A stretch of DNA of 64,000 bases from Bradyrhizobium sacchari (GCF_002068095.1 NZ_LWIG01000008.1:46323-110322), one strand, 5' to 3'. Numbered from the stretch's first letter, positions 24,941 to 33,895 are shown. Translations and numbers: made by a program. The notes: generated from the sequence alone by a model not told the origin.

Positions 24941-27900
24941 ACCTCTCGGCGCCCTTCATCCTGCGGCCGATCGCGACCGCCCTGCTGATGGCCGGCCTGT
25001 TGCTGCTCGGCCTTGCGGCCTATCCGCTGCTGCCGGTCGGGGCGCTGCCGAACGTCAATTACCCGACGATCCAGATCTCGGCGCAACTGCCCGGCGCAGA
25101 TCCCGGCACCATCGCCTCGTCGGTCGCCACGCCGCTTGAGCAGCAGCTCAGCCAGATCCCCGGTGTCACCCAGCTCACCTCCTCCAGCGCGCTCGGCGTT
25201 GCCCAGCTCACGGTGCAGTTCGAGCTGTCGCGCACCGTGGACAGCGCGGCGGTCGACGTGCTCTCCGCGATCAATGCCGCCAGCCCGTTCCTGCCGCAGA
25301 ACATCCCTTACCCGCCGACGATCAGGAAGGTGAATCCGGCGGAGACGCCGATCATGCTGATCGCGCTGACGTCGGACTCGCTGCCGCTGACCACGGTCGA
25401 CGCCTATGCGGAAAACATCCTGCTGCCCAAGATTTCGCAGGTTCCCGGCGTCGGCCTCGTCGGCATCGGCGGCCAGCAGAAGCCCGCGATCCGCGTCCGC
25501 GTCAATCCGCAAGCGCTTGCCGCCCGCGGCATCGGCCTCGAAGACGTCCGCAACGTGATCGCCGGCGCCAATGTCGATCTGCCGAAGGGCACGCTCAACA
25601 GCCCGCGCGTCACCTATACGCTGAACACCAACGACCAGCTGCTGAAGCCTTCGGCCTACGAAGACCTCATCGTCGCCTATCGCAACGGCTCGCCGGTGCG
25701 TATCCGCGACGTCGGCAACGCGATCGAGGGGCCCGAAAACGACCTCCTGGCCGGCTGGTACGGCAAGGAACCCGCCGTCATCCTCGCCGTCCAGCGCGTG
25801 CCCGGCGCCAACGTCATCGAGACGGTCGACCGCATCAAGACGCTGCTGCCGCAGCTCCAGGCTTCCGTTCCGCCGGCGATCAAGGTGACGATCGCCGCCG
25901 ATCGAACCGCCACGATCCGCGCCGCGGTCTCCGACGTTCAATTCACGCTGATGCTGACGGTCGCCCTGGTGGTGATGGTCATCTTCCTGTTCCTGCGGAA
26001 TTTCTGGGCCACCATCATCCCGGCGATCACCGTCCCCCTGGCGCTGGTCGGCACCTTCGCGGTGCTCTACGTGCTGGGCTACAGCCTGGACAACCTCTCG
26101 CTGATGGCGCTGTCGATCGCGGTGGGCTTCGTCGTCGACGACGCCGTCGTCGTCATCGAGAACATCGTGCGACATCTCGAGCAGGGCATGACGCCGATGG
26201 AGGCCGCGCTCAAGGGCTCCAGCGAAATCGGCTTCACCATCGTCTCCATCACCCTGTCGCTGATCGCGGTGTTCATCCCGCTGTTCCTGATGGGCGGCTA
26301 TGTCGGCAAGCTGTTCCAGGAATTTGCTGTCACGATCACCGCCTCGCTGCTGCTGTCGCTGGTCATCTCGCTCACCCTGACGCCGATGATGTGCGCACGC
26401 CTCCTGAAGGACGACTCGCGGAAAAAGCACGGCAAGCTCTACCTCGTCTTCGAACGTGGCTTCGATGCCCTGCTTTCGCTCTACGCGCGGGGCCTTCGTG
26501 TCGTGCTGCGCCATCGCTTCGCGACGCTGCTGGTGATGCTCTCGACCGTCGCGCTGACCGGCTACCTCTATGTGATCATCCCGAAGGGATTCTTCCCGCA
26601 GCAGGACACCGGACAGATTGTCGGCATCACCGAAGCCGCCCAGGACATCTCCTTCCCCGCGATGTCCGAACGCCAGCAGGCGATCGTCAACATCCTCTTG
26701 AAGGACCCGGCAATTCAATCAGTGGCAAGCTATATCGGACCCGGCGGCCCGACGGCGACGCTCAACCAGGGGCGCATCTTCATCGTCCTGAAGCCGAAGC
26801 CTGAACGCAAGGCCAGTGCGGACCAGATCATCAACCGCCTGAGCCCTCAGCTCGCCCACATCCAGGGCATCACGCTCTACATGCAGGCGGCGCAGGACAT
26901 CACGATCGGAGCACGGCTGTCGAAGACGCAGTATCAGTACACACTGACGGATGCCGACTCCAATGAACTCAGCCACTGGGCGGGGATCTTCCTGGAGAAG
27001 CTCCGCGCCCTCGACGCCATCGCCGACGTCGCGAGCGATCAGGCCAATGCCGGTCCGCGGCTGGAGGTCACCGTCGATCGCGAAGTCGCCTCGAGCTTCG
27101 GCATCCTGCCTACGACGATCGACAACACGCTCGATGACGCCTTCGGCCAGCGCATCGTCTCCACCATGTTCACCTCGCTGAACCAGTACCATGTCGTGAT
27201 GGAGGTCGATCCGCGCTTCCAGTACGGCCCTGAAGCGCTCAAGGACATCTACCTGAACTCGGCTACGGGTCAGCAGGTCCCGCTCAGCACGCTGGTTCAC
27301 AGCGTGATCAAGCCCGCGCCGATCCTGATCAACCACCAGAGCCTGTTTCCGTCGGTGACGATCTCGTTCAACCTGAAGCCCGGCGTCGCGCTCGGCGATG
27401 CGGTGACGGCAATCCAGAAGATCGAGAAGGACACCGGCAAGCCCGCCTCGCTATCGACCTCGTTCCAGGGCAACGCCCAGGCCTTCCAGTCCTCCCTGCG
27501 AGGTACGCCTCTGCTGATCGGCGCTGCGCTGATCGTGATCTACATCATCCTCGGCGTGCTCTATGAGAGCCTGATCCACCCCATTACGATCCTGTCGACG
27601 CTGCCGTCGGCCGGCATCGGCGCGCTGCTGCTGTTGCTGGCGGTCCACATGGATCTCAGCGTCATCGCCATCATCGGCATCATCCTCCTGATCGGCATCG
27701 TCAAGAAGAACGGCATTATGCTGGTCGACTTCGCCCTCGAGGTGGAGCGAACGCACGGGCTCAGCCCCGAAGAGGCGATCTACCAGGCCTGCACGCTGCG
27801 CTTCCGGCCGATCCTGATGACCACGATGGCGGCGCTGCTCGGTGGCGTGCCGTTGATGATCGGCTCCGGCGCCGGCGCGGAGCTGCGCCAGCCGCTCGGC

Positions 27901-28077
27901 TATACGATCGTCGGCGGCCTGATGCTGTCGCAGGTCCTGACGCTCTACACCACGCCCGTCGTCTATCTCTATCTCGATCGGCTCGGCAATTGGCTCTCCG
28001 GACGCAAGCCGCGGGCCGAGACATCCACCCCACCCACGACCGAGGCAGAGACGGGAATGAGCCATGAATCCGCTTGA
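24937..28077 (+). CDS. RND multidrug efflux pump (MdtB/MdtC/AcrB family)
   Basis: The 1046-residue proton-driven inner-membrane pump shows the standard layout: TM1 (LRPIATALLMAGLLLLGLAA), first porter loop, and TM2-6 with the proton-relay aspartates in VGFVVDDAVVVIENIVRH. The second porter loop and TM8-12 follow (ending LGGVPLMIGSGAGAELRQPL). Start ATG 24937 overlaps the adaptor stop. The stop overlaps the next gene by 14 bp. Substrate not predictable. Confidence 0.95.
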   Translation: MNLSAPFILRPIATALLMAGLLLLGLAAYPLLPVGALPNVNYPTIQISAQLPGADPGTIASSVATPLEQQLSQIPGVTQLTSSSALGVAQLTVQFELSRTVDSAAVDVLSAINAASPFLPQNIPYPPTIRKVNPAETPIMLIALTSDSLPLTTVDAYAENILLPKISQVPGVGLVGIGGQQKPAIRVRVNPQALAARGIGLEDVRNVIAGANVDLPKGTLNSPRVTYTLNTNDQLLKPSAYEDLIVAYRNGSPVRIRDVGNAIEGPENDLLAGWYGKEPAVILAVQRVPGANVIETVDRIKTLLPQLQASVPPAIKVTIAADRTATIRAAVSDVQFTLMLTVALVVMVIFLFLRNFWATIIPAITVPLALVGTFAVLYVLGYSLDNLSLMALSIAVGFVVDDAVVVIENIVRHLEQGMTPMEAALKGSSEIGFTIVSITLSLIAVFIPLFLMGGYVGKLFQEFAVTITASLLLSLVISLTLTPMMCARLLKDDSRKKHGKLYLVFERGFDALLSLYARGLRVVLRHRFATLLVMLSTVALTGYLYVIIPKGFFPQQDTGQIVGITEAAQDISFPAMSERQQAIVNILLKDPAIQSVASYIGPGGPTATLNQGRIFIVLKPKPERKASADQIINRLSPQLAHIQGITLYMQAAQDITIGARLSKTQYQYTLTDADSNELSHWAGIFLEKLRALDAIADVASDQANAGPRLEVTVDREVASSFGILPTTIDNTLDDAFGQRIVSTMFTSLNQYHVVMEVDPRFQYGPEALKDIYLNSATGQQVPLSTLVHSVIKPAPILINHQSLFPSVTISFNLKPGVALGDAVTAIQKIEKDTGKPASLSTSFQGNAQAFQSSLRGTPLLIGAALIVIYIILGVLYESLIHPITILSTLPSAGIGALLLLLAVHMDLSVIAIIGIILLIGIVKKNGIMLVDFALEVERTHGLSPEEAIYQACTLRFRPILMTTMAALLGGVPLMIGSGAGAELRQPLGYTIVGGLMLSQVLTLYTTPVVYLYLDRLGNWLSGRKPRAETSTPPTTEAETGMSHESA

Positions 28078-28480
28078 GAAGGTGACCCTCGGCATGACGG
28101 CAGAGACGCTGGTGACCGTCACGGGCGAGATGACGGTCGGCCATGTGGTGCCGGGCATGCCCGCGGTCTACGGCACGCCGATGATGATCCTGCACATGGA
28201 GATGGCTGCCGGATCGGCGGTGCAGCCCTTCCTGCCCGCAGGCCACGTCAGCGTCGGCATGATGGTCAACATCCGCCACCTCGCGGCAACACCGGTCGGC
28301 CGCACGGTGCGCGCGGTCGCGCGGGTCGTCGGGGTCGAGCCCAGGAGCATCCTGTTCGAGGTCGAGGCCTGGGACGGAGACCGCAAGATCGGCGACGGCA
28401 CCCACCGCCGTGGCGTCGTCGATGTCGCCGAGTTCGAACGCCGATTCGGCGTCACGAAAGCTGTCGCGGCGATGGCCTAG
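28064..28480 (+). CDS. Thioesterase-superfamily protein (fluoroacetyl-CoA-thioesterase-like)
   Basis: The 138-residue single hotdog-fold protein contains GHVVPGMPAVYGTPMMILHM and FLPAGHVSVGMMVNIRHLAA. It ends in an E-x-WDGDRKIGDGTHRR segment typical of FlK-like thioesterases. The start lies 14 bp inside the RND pump gene with GGGAA upstream, so it is translated from the efflux transcript. A thioesterase tied to an efflux pump suggests handling of acyl-CoA or acid derivatives, but this is only context. Confidence 0.82.
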   Translation: MNPLEKVTLGMTAETLVTVTGEMTVGHVVPGMPAVYGTPMMILHMEMAAGSAVQPFLPAGHVSVGMMVNIRHLAATPVGRTVRAVARVVGVEPRSILFEVEAWDGDRKIGDGTHRRGVVDVAEFERRFGVTKAVAAMA

Positions 28481-28511
28481 GGTCGCGGACAGCAGGCCCG
28501 AGCGCGGTTTC

Positions 28512-28526
28512 GTGCATTCTGGCAAA
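28512..28526 (+). promoter_or_regulatory. Candidate shared regulatory motif, copy 2 (GTGCATTCTGGCAAA)
   Basis: It is located 53 bp upstream of the orphan kinase start. It differs from the copy at 32442 by one base over 15 positions, and from the copy at 8838 by one base over 14, with the same orientation relative to the gene. Confidence 0.45.
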
Positions 28527-28579
28527 GAGCCTGCGAAAACACAAAAGACCGGCCTTCGGCGACGCGGTAGGTTTTCCAT

Positions 28580-30076
28580 ATGACGCTCGAACGCCTGGAT
28601 GGCTCTACCCCCCTACAGCCCCAGCGATGGTGGTGCCGTGTGCTGCCGATCCAGACGATACAGGATCGGATACTGCTGTGGGCTTGGGGTAGCCTTGTTT
28701 TGACCCTGCTCTCCTTCGCCTGCTCACTGCTTGGCGACAATTTCACGGTGATCGCTTTCGCCGCGTTTCTGGCCGCTTCGCTGACGCTCGTCGGCGCCAT
28801 CATGGATATCACGGCCCTGAAGAAGGCCCACACCGAGCTGGAACGGAGCGAGCTGCGCTACCGCCATCTGTTCAGCCGGATGCCGATCGCGTTCCGGCAG
28901 CTCGACGCCAGCAGGCTCGTCATGCTTTTTCGAAAGTTGCGCGCCGAAGGCGTCAAGGACCTCGGCGCCTATTTCGACAGCCATCCCGAGTTCCTTCGGA
29001 CCTGCATGGATGCGCTCTCGTTTCAGGAGGCCAACGAACGGGCCATCCAGATGTTCGGGGGAGGCACTGAGGGCTATATCGGCCGTTCCATGGCCGAAAG
29101 CTGGAAAGAACGGCCCGATACGTTCCGGCGCGCGATGGAATCCCGCTATCGCGGCGAGACGAACTTCGAGGAAGAGACCAGGATGGTGACGTGGGACGGC
29201 CGCGTCGTCGACGTTCTCTTCACGACCGCCCGCGTCGGCCCTATCAACGATCTCGAAGTCAGCCTGGTCGGCACCATCGACATCTCACAGCGCGTTCGCG
29301 CCCAGCAGAAGCTGCAACAGGTGCAGGCCGAGTTCGCGCATGCCGCCAGGGTCTCGATGCTCGGCGAGCTCACCGCCTCGATCGCGCACGAGGTCAATCA
29401 GCCCCTCGCCGCCATCGCCACCAACGGTGCCGCCGGGCTGCGCTGGCTGAACCGGCCGGTGCCCGACATCGGCGAGATCCGCAAGGCCATCGAGAACATC
29501 GTCGTGGATACCAAGCGCGCCGCGAACATCGTGGCCCGGGTTCACGCCATGGCCGCGCGGAAGGTTCCCGAGCAGGCCTGCCTGTCGTTTGACGAGATCA
29601 TTCGCGAAGCACTTCTCTTCCTGCGGCACGAGATGGAATCGCGCAGCGTAACGATCCTGCACCAGCCTGATGCGGCCACGCCACTGGTGCTCGGCGACCG
29701 CACCCAGCTCCAGCAGGTGATCGTCAATCTCGCCATCAACGCAGTGCAGGCGATGATACAAGCCGGATGCGACGATCGCAGGATCGTCATCAGCACGGTC
29801 GCGCAGGACGGGACGACGCTGTGCTGCTCCGTGGAGGACAACGGTCCCGGCATCGCCGCCGAACATGCCGGCCGGCTGTTTGAGAGCTTCTTCACGACCA
29901 AGGAGAGCGGCATGGGCATGGGGCTGCCGATTTGCCGGTCGATCGTCGAAGCCCATGGAGGGCGGATCGGCGCCGAGCGCAGCACCGCGCATGGCGGTGC
30001 TCGTTTCTGGTTCACGCTGCCGCTATTCTCCGGTACCGCTCGAACGCAGCAGACGGATCGGGACGCCCTTGTATGA
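28580..30076 (+). CDS. Orphan PAS sensor histidine kinase
   Basis: The 498-residue protein has two N-terminal membrane segments (about 30-52 and 55-76). A PAS-like sensor region (about 92-240) follows, then HisKA with ELTASIAHEVNQPLAAI, His270. The HATPase boxes are LAINAVQAM, DNGPGI and ESGMGMGLPICRSIVEAHGG. It shares the PAS variant and kinase core of the kinase at 6100 but has no regulator gene beside it, so it may use the FixJ-type regulator at 7644. Its 3' end overlaps the convergent molybdoenzyme gene by 54 bp. Confidence 0.92.
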   Translation: MTLERLDGSTPLQPQRWWCRVLPIQTIQDRILLWAWGSLVLTLLSFACSLLGDNFTVIAFAAFLAASLTLVGAIMDITALKKAHTELERSELRYRHLFSRMPIAFRQLDASRLVMLFRKLRAEGVKDLGAYFDSHPEFLRTCMDALSFQEANERAIQMFGGGTEGYIGRSMAESWKERPDTFRRAMESRYRGETNFEEETRMVTWDGRVVDVLFTTARVGPINDLEVSLVGTIDISQRVRAQQKLQQVQAEFAHAARVSMLGELTASIAHEVNQPLAAIATNGAAGLRWLNRPVPDIGEIRKAIENIVVDTKRAANIVARVHAMAARKVPEQACLSFDEIIREALLFLRHEMESRSVTILHQPDAATPLVLGDRTQLQQVIVNLAINAVQAMIQAGCDDRRIVISTVAQDGTTLCCSVEDNGPGIAAEHAGRLFESFFTTKESGMGMGLPICRSIVEAHGGRIGAERSTAHGGARFWFTLPLFSGTARTQQTDRDALV

Positions 30077-32314
30077 CGGCGTGAAGCTGAGGGGGTCGCG
30101 GGCATAGAGCGGGACCAGGGGATTGGTCTCCGGATAGTACGCCGCGCAGCAGCCGGTCGGGAAGGAATAGGCCACGACGCGAAAATTTCGCACGATCCGC
30201 TCGGCCCCGTCGGTCGAGGCGGTGACCAGGTCGACCCGATCGCCGTCGGCCAATCCCCGCTTCTTCAGCTCGTACTCGTTGAGGAAGACCACATCGCGCT
30301 GGCCGAACACGCCGCGGTAGCGGTCGGACATCGAGTAGAGCGTGGTGTTGTACTGGTCGTGGCTGCGGATGGTGGTGAGCCACAGGAAATCGTCATCGCT
30401 CTGCGACGGGTCCTCGCCGCATCCCGGGAAGACCAGGAAGTTGGCCTTGCCCGACGGCGTCGCCCAGATACGTTCGCGCGCCGTCGAGGTGAGATGGAAG
30501 CCGCCGGGAACTCGGATGCGGGCGTTATAGCCCTGGAAGATCGGGAATACCGCTTCGATCGCATCGCGGATGCGGTCGTAATCGGCAACGAAGCCGTCCC
30601 AGTCGACCACTGTGCGCTCGCCTAGCGTCGCCTTGGCGACGCCGGCAATGATCGCGACCTCGCTGAGGAGATGCTCCGATGCCGGCTTGTTGCGACCGCC
30701 GGACGCATGCACCATCGACATCGAGTCTTCCACCGTGATCGACTGCGGCCCCGATGCCTGGATATCGATCTCGGTGCGTCCGAGGCACGGCAGGATCAGA
30801 GCGGCACGGCCATGGATCAGGTGGCTGCGGTTGAGCTTGGTCGAGACATGGACGGTGAGATCGAGCTTGCCGAGCGCCGCCTGCGTCGCCTGCCAGTCCG
30901 GAATCGCCGCGGCGAAATTGCCGCCCATCGCGAAGAAGGCCTTCACCTCGCCGCGGATCATGGCTTCGAGGGCGGTGACCACATTGTGTCCCGGCGCGGC
31001 CGGCGGCTTGAAGCCGAAGCGTTGCTTCAGGCGCTCGAGGAAGTCCGCATTGGGAATTTCCGTGATCCCCACGGTGCGATCGCCCTGCACGTTGGAATGA
31101 CCGCGAACCGGGCAGACGCCGGCGCCCTCGCGCCCGACATTGCCGCGCAACAGCGCCAGGTTGGCGATCTGCTGGACGTTGTTCGCGCCGCGCCAGTGCT
31201 GGGTGATGCCCATGCCGTAGACGAGGATGGCGCGCTCGGACTTCATATAGGCGCCGGCCGCATATTCCATGTCCTCGCGCGTCAGGCCGGACTGGCGCTC
31301 GATGTCGGGCCATTGCGTGCGCTTGAGATCGTCGATCAGCGCCTCGACGCCGACGGTGTGACCGCGGATGAAATCCCAGTCCAGGATCTCCGGCTGCTCG
31401 GCGGCCCTGGCCGCCTCGTCCGTCTCGACCAAAACCTTCATGATCCCCTTGAGGACGGCGACGTCGCCGCCGACCCGCACCTGGAAGAGCTTCGAGCTGA
31501 TCGTCGTCGATGACAGCGTGATCATCTCGACCGGGCTCTGCGGCGCCTGGAAACGCTCCAGCGCCCGTTCGCGGAACGGGTTGAAGGAAATGATGGACGC
31601 GCCGCGGCGCGCCGCGTTGCGCAGGCTCGTCATCATCCGCGGGCTGTTGGTGCCCGGATTCTGGCCGAAGATGAAGATGCAGTCGGCCTTGTCGAAATCC
31701 TCCAGCAGCACCGTGCCCTTGCCGACGCCGAGCGAGTGCGGCAGTCCGACGCTGGTGGCCTCGTGGCACATGTTCGAGCAGTCGGGGAAATTATTGGTGC
31801 CGTATTCACGCACGAAAAGCTGATAGAGGAAGGCGGCCTCGTTCGAGGTCCGCCCCGACGTGTAGAATTCCGCCATGTTCGGATCCGGCAGTGCCTTGAG
31901 CTCGCGGCCGATCATGTCGAATGCATCGCTCCACTCCACCGGCAGATAGCGGTCGGATGCGGAATCGTAGGCCATCGGATGGGTGAGCCGCCCGACCATT
32001 TCGAGATCGTAGTCGCTCCAGCTCGCGAGCTCCGTGACGGTATGCTCGGCGAAGAATTCGGGCGTGCAGCGCTTCGACGTGGCCTCCCAGGCGATCGCCT
32101 TGCCGCCGTTCTCGCAGAATTCGAACGACGAGGTGTGTTTCGGGTCGGGCCAGGCGCAGCCGGGACAATCGAAACCCTCCGGCTGGTTCATCCGGCGGAG
32201 CGTCGCCGCGCCCTTCAGCGGTACCCGCTGCACCAGAAGCGCCTCGCTGAGGGCCTTCAGCGCGCCCCAGCCGCCGGCGGGTTCACGGTAGGGACGAATC
32301 GATTTCGTGGTCAT
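30023..32314 (-). CDS. FdhF/YdeP-family molybdopterin oxidoreductase (formate-dehydrogenase-like)
   Basis: The 763-residue cytoplasmic protein has no Tat signal. It carries four N-terminal cysteines (Cys50, 53, 67, 83) that could hold an Fe-S cluster in a spacing unlike classical FdhF. The pterin-site residues CHEATS (Cys183-His184) match the Sec/Cys-His pair of formate dehydrogenases. Later come YGMGITQHWRGANNVQQIAN, GREGAGVCPVRGHSNVQGDR and the C-terminal dinucleotide-binding fold. YdeP relatives have been linked to acid resistance and lack firm biochemistry, so formate as substrate is inferred from family and from the divergent oxalate decarboxylase, whose product is formate. Start ATG 32314 is chosen over upstream codons lacking conservation. 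fdhD lies 9 kb away. Confidence 0.88.
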   Translation of the reverse strand: MTTKSIRPYREPAGGWGALKALSEALLVQRVPLKGAATLRRMNQPEGFDCPGCAWPDPKHTSSFEFCENGGKAIAWEATSKRCTPEFFAEHTVTELASWSDYDLEMVGRLTHPMAYDSASDRYLPVEWSDAFDMIGRELKALPDPNMAEFYTSGRTSNEAAFLYQLFVREYGTNNFPDCSNMCHEATSVGLPHSLGVGKGTVLLEDFDKADCIFIFGQNPGTNSPRMMTSLRNAARRGASIISFNPFRERALERFQAPQSPVEMITLSSTTISSKLFQVRVGGDVAVLKGIMKVLVETDEAARAAEQPEILDWDFIRGHTVGVEALIDDLKRTQWPDIERQSGLTREDMEYAAGAYMKSERAILVYGMGITQHWRGANNVQQIANLALLRGNVGREGAGVCPVRGHSNVQGDRTVGITEIPNADFLERLKQRFGFKPPAAPGHNVVTALEAMIRGEVKAFFAMGGNFAAAIPDWQATQAALGKLDLTVHVSTKLNRSHLIHGRAALILPCLGRTEIDIQASGPQSITVEDSMSMVHASGGRNKPASEHLLSEVAIIAGVAKATLGERTVVDWDGFVADYDRIRDAIEAVFPIFQGYNARIRVPGGFHLTSTARERIWATPSGKANFLVFPGCGEDPSQSDDDFLWLTTIRSHDQYNTTLYSMSDRYRGVFGQRDVVFLNEYELKKRGLADGDRVDLVTASTDGAERIVRNFRVVAYSFPTGCCAAYYPETNPLVPLYARDPLSFTPSYKGVPIRLLRSSGTGE

Positions 32315-32441
32315 TTCGATGTCTCTCGATATGGCATTTCTCCGGGCAGTTAAGGAGCACGCAGGCAGAGCCGTCTTCTCAAAATGAACACAATTTCTCA
32401 ATTGCACACGCTCGGCGCCGGCTGCCCTGCCGCACCAGCCA

Positions 32442-32456
32442 GTGCATTCCGGCAAA
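32442..32456 (+). promoter_or_regulatory. Candidate shared regulatory motif, copy 3 (GTGCATTCCGGCAAA)
   Basis: It lies in the 246-bp divergent region between the molybdoenzyme (start 32314) and oxalate decarboxylase (start 32561), 104 bp upstream of the latter and in its orientation. It matches the copies at 8838 and 28512. Confidence 0.45.
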
Positions 32457-32560
32457 AAGAGCACCGATCCCGGAAGCTGAAACCACAGGCGGAAACTACG
32501 CTTGGCGGTTGGAGCCCCATCGCGACGGAGGGCTTTCGACGATTTCAGGAGCGACCCAAG

Positions 32561-33808
32561 ATGTTTTCAAGACGTGATCTGCTGGCCATGTCCGCGGCAG
32601 GCGCCGCCATGGTCGGCTCCAGCGCGCAGGCCGCAACCTTCGGCAATCCCGATGAGCCGCCACAGGGCGCCATCAACGCCAAGAGTCCCGGGAGCCTGAC
32701 CGATCCCGGTCCGCAAAATCCCGAACTGGCCAGGCAATTCCCTTCGGCACAAACGCCGCCGGCGACGGACGTTGGCGGCCTACCGATGGATTGGGCCTCG
32801 TTCAACAATGCGCCGCGACGCATCCAGAACGGCGGCTGGGCCCGTCAGGTCACCGTCGAGGACTTCGCCATCTCCAAGGAAATCTCCGGCGTCAACATGC
32901 GCCTGGCCGCCGGCGGCATCCGCGAGCTGCATTGGCATCAGGCCGCCGAATGGGCGATCATGACCTACGGCAGCTGCCGCATCACCGTGCTGGACACGCA
33001 GGGGCGCCCTTATATCGGCGATCTCAAGGCCGGCGACCTCTGGTATTTTCCGCCGGGCGCGCCGCATTCGCTGCAGGGCCTGGGGCCCGACGGCTGCGAG
33101 TTCGTGATCTGCTTCGACGACGGCCACGCCAATGAGTTCAACACCCTGCTGGTGACGGACTGGCTCGCCCATACGCCGCCCGAAGTGCTGGCAAAGAACT
33201 TCGGCGTGTCGGCCGAGGCCTTCGCAAACATTCCGCTGCACAATCGCTGGATTTTCCAGGGCACCGTGCCCGGCGATCTCGCCGCCGATCGCGCCGCAGT
33301 CGCAAGGCAAGCCGAAGCACCGCCCTATCCCTTCATCCACGCGCTCGGCAGCTCAGCTCCGGTCAAGGAGAGTTCCGCCGGCAGCATCCGCGTCGCCGAC
33401 AGCAGCAACTTCAAGGTCGCGACCACTGTCGCCGCTGCGCTGGTGACGATGCCGCCGGGCGCCGTGCGCGAGATGCACTGGCATCCGAACGCCGACGAGT
33501 GGCAGTACTACATCAAGGGCAAGGCGCGGATGACGGTGTTCGACACCGGCCCCAACGCGCTGACGACGGATTTCTCGGCCGGCGACATCGGCTATGTCCG
33601 GCGCAATCTCGGCCATTATGTCGAGAATGTCGGCGACACCGAGCTGCAGTTCGTCGGCGTGTTCCGTGCGCCGCGCTACGAGGAGGTCTCGCTCTCCAAC
33701 TGGCTGACGCACACGCCGCCCAAGCTGGTGGCCCAGCACTTCAACATCGACGAGAAGCTGGTCGCGCAATGGCCGGACAACAGCCCGGGTGTCATGCCCA
33801 AATCCTGA
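32561..33808 (+). CDS. oxdC: Exported bicupin oxalate decarboxylase
   Basis: The enzyme converts oxalate to formate and CO2 using Mn. The 415-residue protein begins with a twin-arginine-like signal (SRRDLLAMSAAG), so it likely acts in the periplasm. The N-terminal cupin has ligands His124, His126, Glu130, His169; the C-terminal cupin has His306, His308, Glu313, His352. The active-site lid, SENST in Bacillus OxdC, reads NEFNT here (191-195) and keeps the catalytic glutamate as Glu192, so decarboxylase rather than oxidase activity is expected. ATG 32561 has AGGAG nine bases upstream; the frame is open earlier. It is divergent from the formate-dehydrogenase-like gene and followed by a terminator. 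Confidence 0.93.
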   Translation: MFSRRDLLAMSAAGAAMVGSSAQAATFGNPDEPPQGAINAKSPGSLTDPGPQNPELARQFPSAQTPPATDVGGLPMDWASFNNAPRRIQNGGWARQVTVEDFAISKEISGVNMRLAAGGIRELHWHQAAEWAIMTYGSCRITVLDTQGRPYIGDLKAGDLWYFPPGAPHSLQGLGPDGCEFVICFDDGHANEFNTLLVTDWLAHTPPEVLAKNFGVSAEAFANIPLHNRWIFQGTVPGDLAADRAAVARQAEAPPYPFIHALGSSAPVKESSAGSIRVADSSNFKVATTVAAALVTMPPGAVREMHWHPNADEWQYYIKGKARMTVFDTGPNALTTDFSAGDIGYVRRNLGHYVENVGDTELQFVGVFRAPRYEEVSLSNWLTHTPPKLVAQHFNIDEKLVAQWPDNSPGVMPKS

Positions 33809-33842
33809 CTCCTGCTGAGCGGGGAAAAGTGTTCCGAACGAG

Positions 33843-33872
33843 AAAGGCGCCGCAACCGGCGCCTTTCCTTTG
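33843..33872. terminator. Bidirectional terminator between oxdC and cydB
   Basis: AAAGGCGCCG (33843-33852) pairs perfectly with CGGCGCCTTT (33857-33866) across a CAAC loop. T-rich sequence follows on the plus strand and A-rich sequence precedes it, so it can stop both converging transcripts. Confidence 0.85.
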
Positions 33873-33895
33873 TTCGCGGTTCGAGCCTGTCGCCG

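Noticed and set aside
24802..26718. A 638-codon minus-strand frame opposite the RND pump
   Set aside because: It is Asp/Arg/Gln-rich shadow sequence of the pump gene. No ribosome site or conserved motif supports it.
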